From the NCBI RefSeq assembly GCF_905220365.1, contig NC_061126.1, positions 7,564,001-7,628,000 on the forward strand: a stretch of DNA of 64,000 nt, in the 5' to 3' direction. The position numbers were made by a program, and so were the translations under genes. This DNA is from Vanessa cardui (lineage: Eukaryota; Arthropoda; Insecta; Lepidoptera; Nymphalidae). Below, piece by piece: positions 59,121-64,000 of this stretch; position 1 is the stretch's first letter; every line of letters starts with the position of its first letter. The notes beneath the pieces were generated by a model. That model searched no databases. It saw only the letters and a program-made list of their open reading frames with translations, and was not told the origin of the DNA.

Positions 59121-59689
59121 CGGTTCAACGCGATTGCGTTGTTGAATACTTAGTTTCTTTCATTTGCGTCAGGAACGTTTTGAGGTAACCCCAGAAAAAA
59201 GTCCACAGGAGTTAAACAGGGCTACATTGAGGCTAGTTTATGTCGTCTCTAATAACGATCAATTTGGCAAGGAAAAATTTTACGTAATCGACAGAGATGT
59301 TTTCTACTGGTTTGAGGCCCGTTCTACTGCAAACATGATATTTGGTTATAGCCTGTGAAAAATTGCTTTTCTAGCACATATAATTGTCTTATATTGCCAC
59401 ATAACACTTTCATTTACTGTGACCGCACGTCCTCTTGCATTTTAACAAAATTAGGGTCAATAATTACTTGCGCCGACGCAGTCTGTAGTTTTGATAAATT
59501 AAATGACCTCTTATACTTACGTAGTTATGTCTTAGATGCGCCTAAGTAGAGAAACAAGATCTTGTTAAAAAGCTAGAAGCGCTTTAATCCGAGCTTAAAA
59601 ATTGAAGGCTGCAGTTTTAGATCTTTATGCAAAATCCTGATCACGTTTAAAGAAAAAACGCGCTTACGAATTTAAAAATTTGGATCCTC
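59121..59689. other. unassigned DNA with short frames
   Basis: Two adjacent plus-strand frames (59164-59358, 59355-59549) have balanced amino-acid composition but no motif I can name. They may belong to the retroelement remnant that follows or be chance. Confidence 0.35.
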
Positions 59690-60115
59690 ATGGGCAGTCT
59701 GGTTTTCACTCAACCTCAAGTTTACAAGGCGTGACCCACTCCCAGCAAACGATCCAAAGCGACTGAATTTGCAAGAGCCAGGCAATCTATCGGCTACCCA
59801 AGCCGTTTACGCTGTCACCTAAACAAATGCACATACTGCGTGCTATAAATTTCGTGCTATAAGTTTTAGTTACAGAGACCCTCAAGCCCTCAAGCATTTC
59901 GATTCGATCCACCATGAGCGACACTCCGACCTCAGCTAGGCCTAGGTTTAGGGCCTTCTGAAAGGTTCGCCCCGTCACCGTGATGAAGGCGTCGTCTGCG
60001 TAGGACAATTGAATTAGGTACATGATGTATTGCTCAATTTGACGCCCCCTGGACGTGCCGCCCGCGTGCGGTGCACGCGTTGCACACCCGCTTACGGCGG
60101 CGACGATGTAAGCAA
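59690..60115 (-). mobile_element. non-LTR reverse-transcriptase fragment (minus strand)
   Basis: The minus strand reads RQIEQYIMYLIQLSYADDAF followed by ITVTGRTFQKALNLGLAEVG, i.e. the YADD catalytic box of a reverse transcriptase with its downstream helix. The segment is GC-rich (60035-60105 especially), unlike the flanks. No poly-A or other end is visible and no other copy occurs in the window; it could belong to an R1-like clade. Boundaries are approximate. Confidence 0.5.
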
Positions 60116-63100
60116 TCTAGCGCTATGTGTTATACTAATATTATAAGACGATATAAAGAAAATTTATCCTACCCTACCCTAAGTTTGTGACCAAATTCTT
60201 TTCATTGAATACATATAAATAATTACTTTTGAATAATCAATTTGATGATACTTTTTAATTTTAGCATATTGAATTCCGTAAAAACAACTCTATGAAGGCA
60301 CGCACACGACCAATCTTAAGCATCTGTTCTCCAAAACAGGAAAGGGGATAGAGGTTTTTTTCATGAATACAAAATTGTCGTAAATTTAAAACAGGGTAGA
60401 ACAGTATCTGGAATTGTCCTTTACGACACTTTCATTGCTCATTATTTAATTAATACGTAAAACTTAGCCAAAGAGTCAGAAATAAAATTAAGCATGCACC
60501 ACTATTTTTTGTGTGCTTATATCGCGATTATAATTTATCACGCGCTTGGCAGTGATTAAAACATCCGTAAAAAAAGTATTAGAGTAGCGTCGTTGAATAA
60601 GCTCTACTGCTTTTATTATATGGTAATTAAAATTACTTGCTGGACATTTGATCTATTTTATTCTTTTTAAGGTTTTAACACTATTATTTACGTTTTACTT
60701 TTTGCTAATAATGTTTCATCTCTATTTAAAGATACAGAGAACAAATAAAAGTCGTAAAGTTTTTCCAGATAAATTGATGCATGTGTCATTAGACACCGAG
60801 GTAATTACGCTTTAAAGAAATATCATTTTTTCTAAGAATTTTTAACAAGAAATATTGACATGGAAATTACGTATTATAACTAATACAACTCAAATTGAAC
60901 TAGTACTTGTACAACGCGGTTTCGCTAACGCAAAATAATCTTATTGGTGTTTCATTTATAAATAAGGATGTGTTTAATAAAATGACCAAAAAAGGGTGGA
61001 TTTGAAATTGTTGAAGATAAAGGCGCTTTTCCTTGAGACAATTGCAATAGTCATTAAATTATAATTATTGTTATATATTTGGCTAAAATGATAACATTAA
61101 TTAATGTCTACACCTTGAAATACTAATATCATTCTTGATCGTCACACAGAACTTATCTTTCGCACGCTATAAATCATAATTTTAATATATTTTTATGTAA
61201 GTAAAAAAAATGGCGTTAATCGAAGTGAAGTATAATTTACAAAGTTCTTTGTGTGCGTTTCGCATATATAAATCATGTGTTTTTGTGCCAAGAAAAATAC
61301 TGCACCTAAAAACTACTTAGATAATTTTGATCAATTACTAGATACTTAATAATTGACGATATTATAATTAAACACGATACACATACATACATACATAGTA
61401 TTTTTTTTAAAACGAGTGAAGCCAGTGACAAAATCATTTTTGTTACTTAATGCCATTGATCATTGAGGAGTTATTATAGAATTAAACAATATCCTCATAA
61501 TACACTCATGTATCATACACAAACGTCACCCGCCCGTCATATCGCTGACATTACGTGTGGTTGTGTATTCCAATGAATTATTACGAATATGATGCGTATT
61601 TTAATTTAGAATAAAATATAATATTATTTAACGATGATATTGTCTGATGAGTAGAAAAGAGGTTAAAAGGAGAGTTGTATTGTGGTAAGGAGAAGATTAG
61701 ATAGAAAAGTTTGAGAGGGTTTGACGGTTCTGTTTTGTCGTGAAATTGAAAAACTATACTCAATATTTGCACATTATATAAAAGTGACTATCATGGATGA
61801 TATATACTTTTTTGATAATTTAAATAAGTAAATAAGACAATACGAACAGCCGTTTCCGGAGCCACGCTCCACACCCCACGCCAACTATAAATATCTCCGT
61901 AGCAACTGGAAGAAAATAAATAAACCTTTCTTACCTGATTTTAGTAGTAATGTATTTGACAATGTGTGTGTATGCATGTAAAAGATGCTACACGCGGGGT
62001 AGACGTGAGATCGTGTCGGATTTCAACGAAATATGAGGCCTGTGTATAATGCGGAAGGCTCGGGGTACATCGTTCTGCTCTGCTTGTTAACAGAATGACA
62101 AATCGTCGTCGAACTTTGTCACCTTGATATTAGATTATCTTTGCTTCATTATCTTGGTAATAAAGTTTTCGAAAGTAATTAGGAATGTTAATTTTAAAAG
62201 CGCCGTTCAAAATATAATTTTTCTTTTTCTTAACGGTATATTAGTACTTATATATGTATATGTAATAGGTACATAGGTACCTACTGGTACCGCTTTTATT
62301 GGACATTGCGTTGAGGATTGAAACAAAGTATAATGGGTATCTCCGTATCATGACGGAAAGTTGGATTATAATAAAAAAATAACCTCTTTTAAAGATAACA
62401 GAATAAGGTTAAAGAAAATGTAACAATTAATTTGCACAATATCTATAAAACATTTGCTTTATTATCACTTGCATTTAAATACTTTATCCATTTCATGAGT
62501 AAAATAAATCGTAATAACAACGATAACTCACTTTATCGAAAGGATACTGACCTAAGACGAACTAAATGACAACGAATTATGGGCGGACAGTAGGTATCCG
62601 GCAGATATCCTAATAAAGCTTGTTATTGATAGATTCCGCGTCAGTCGTTCACGATTATCAACTGTTCCTAATTTGTCAAGTCATTCACCTGATCAAACTC
62701 TTATTAAAATTCTATCCACGTAGGTACTTATCTCGAACGCTTTGTTAGGAAACCACATAATTCACAATATAAACACAATTCACAAACATAATTTCACATA
62801 ATTTTATATTTCATTTTTACTTACAACGTTAATTAAGCTTCATAAATATAAAATGTCCATATTTTTTCATATTTCGCCAAAAAACTGATAATAGGTATAG
62901 TTTATGTATAGCTATAGTAGGTAGAGCATAGATATTGCATCATCATGAGATTGAACTAATTATGTATGGTAATACAATCCTATGATAAATCACCTGATTT
63001 CTATAAATCAGAGTTGCTTGCGCGTTCATTGACGCGTACGGGCGTACATTAATGTTAACAGAAGTCTAAAATAGGTATACATATTATCTATTTTATGTAG

Positions 63101-64000
63101 AGTTGGTACGAAAAAAATCCGTATACCTAAATAAGATATACAGTAAGCAGCATTAGTTTTGGCTGGGAATGAAGCGCGATAACTATTGTGTATATGTATA
63201 ACATCTTCATACATCAATAAATTGACAACAAAATATTTAAATTTGGAAGCATCTGATAGGTACAATAGAGATGCGTATGTTATTTGATGGTGGTGTGAAT
63301 GACCTCCGTCTGCTTGCTTTCTACATACCTACACTGTGCAGTTTCGGTGTATCAGTATTGTTATGTGGCGTACAGAAGTATACTGGTTAAGTTGTATTTA
63401 ACCTCAAAAAGCTACTTAATTACCATTATGAGTTAGTGTAGAAAATGTAAATATTTGTATGCGTTATTAGTTACTGAATGCCGCGTAAGCTAGTTTTGTC
63501 TCTCAGTGATAACGGGGGATCTATTATGTATTTTTTTAATGTTAATAAATTCTTCATAATATTTGATGAATAATAGCAATTATTAAATGTATTCATTTTT
63601 TACTATGCAAAATTATAAGACTTTTTTAAAATAGGTAGTTCGGTATGTTAAATTAGGTTGCCTATATCATCTTTTGTAATTATGCTCAATTTTGTTAATT
63701 ATATAACTAAAAAGTTTTTTAGTAACATATAACATTAAACGTTTTTTAAAAGCGTTACTTCAATAAATTATTTTTTTGTTATTTTCGTACGTGACGTACC
63801 TAATTGATACAGAATCGAAGTTTACAACGTCGTTTAACTGTATTTTATTCGTAGCTCACACAATATGTTTTATTTGTTTTAATATAAACTGGTATCTACG
63901 GTTACCAACGAAACCAGATACTTAATTGTTTGCAACTGTTTAAATTTAAAACTTACGTCAAGTGACGTAAAAAGCGCTTTAAAATATTATCTTTTAAAAT
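60116..64000. other. AT-rich DNA, nothing recognised
   Basis: Minus-strand frames at 61581-61772 and 63026-63265 show no motif. Slightly GC-richer patches at 61520-61560, 61980-62110 and 62580-62680 do not read as exons. No repeat partner in the window. Confidence 0.45.

Noticed and set aside
59164..59549. Two adjacent plus-strand frames considered as a small gene
   Set aside because: No recognisable domain, in different frames, and next to retroelement debris; left as unassigned.

Overview
This is AT-rich animal nuclear DNA, almost certainly from an insect and most likely a moth or butterfly. The evidence is the split, GT-AG-spliced gene for chaperonin subunit CCT-beta, an insect-type synaptobrevin, an insect mariner element, and several repeat families I recognise as lepidopteran (tRNA-headed SINEs, Jockey/CR1-like LINE tails). 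There is no prokaryotic, plasmid or viral signal and no CRISPR array.

Only two host genes can be supported, and they lie close together and head to head. CCT2 (TCP-1 beta, minus strand, 45611-51195) can be assembled into ten coding exons and 536 codons. A synaptobrevin/VAMP gene (plus strand, 52801-53163) is uninterrupted over 120 codons. The 1.6 kb between their start codons is largely filled by an 826-bp non-autonomous hAT element with a perfect 8-bp target-site duplication, lying about 100 bp upstream of the CCT2 start codon. CCT2 introns also hold a pogo/Tigger-like remnant (intron 9) and a LINE tail with a SINE nested inside it (intron 8).

From 1 to about 45 kb I find no convincing host gene. 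This region is a repeat-studded gene desert, or a long intron or regulatory region. In order it holds: a decayed mariner cut by the left edge (1-1004); SINE copies of family A (2127, 7928, 25847); a 1.17-kb hAT-like element built from CAAGAC subterminal repeats with a perfect 8-bp duplication (11310-12480); LINE and repeat tails (13.7 and 14.2 kb); SINE family S (21.8, 38.7, 40.3 kb); a nearly complete Jockey/CR1-like LINE (27667-30981) with endonuclease and reverse transcriptase but one frameshift; an old rearranged copy of the same LINE (35457-36300); and a cluster at 37.6-38.3 kb that includes a perfect 17-bp inverted repeat. At 44.1-44.9 kb a second LINE family sits inside an older repeat with a short duplication, giving a readable insertion order. 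Several short islands of higher GC in the desert could be regulatory DNA but cannot be proven from one sequence.

Right of the synaptobrevin gene (54-64 kb) there are more repeat fragments (SINE at 55021, LINE tails at 55.4 and 57.3 kb, family B at 58.96 kb, a reverse-transcriptase fragment on the minus strand near 59.7-60.1 kb) and otherwise AT-rich sequence without recognisable genes.

The best leads are the two hAT-like families, which share a terminal AGTGTTGCC core but carry completely different subterminal motifs; the insertion upstream of CCT2; and a stem-loop that recurs in four copies of repeat family B even where the stem sequence has changed.
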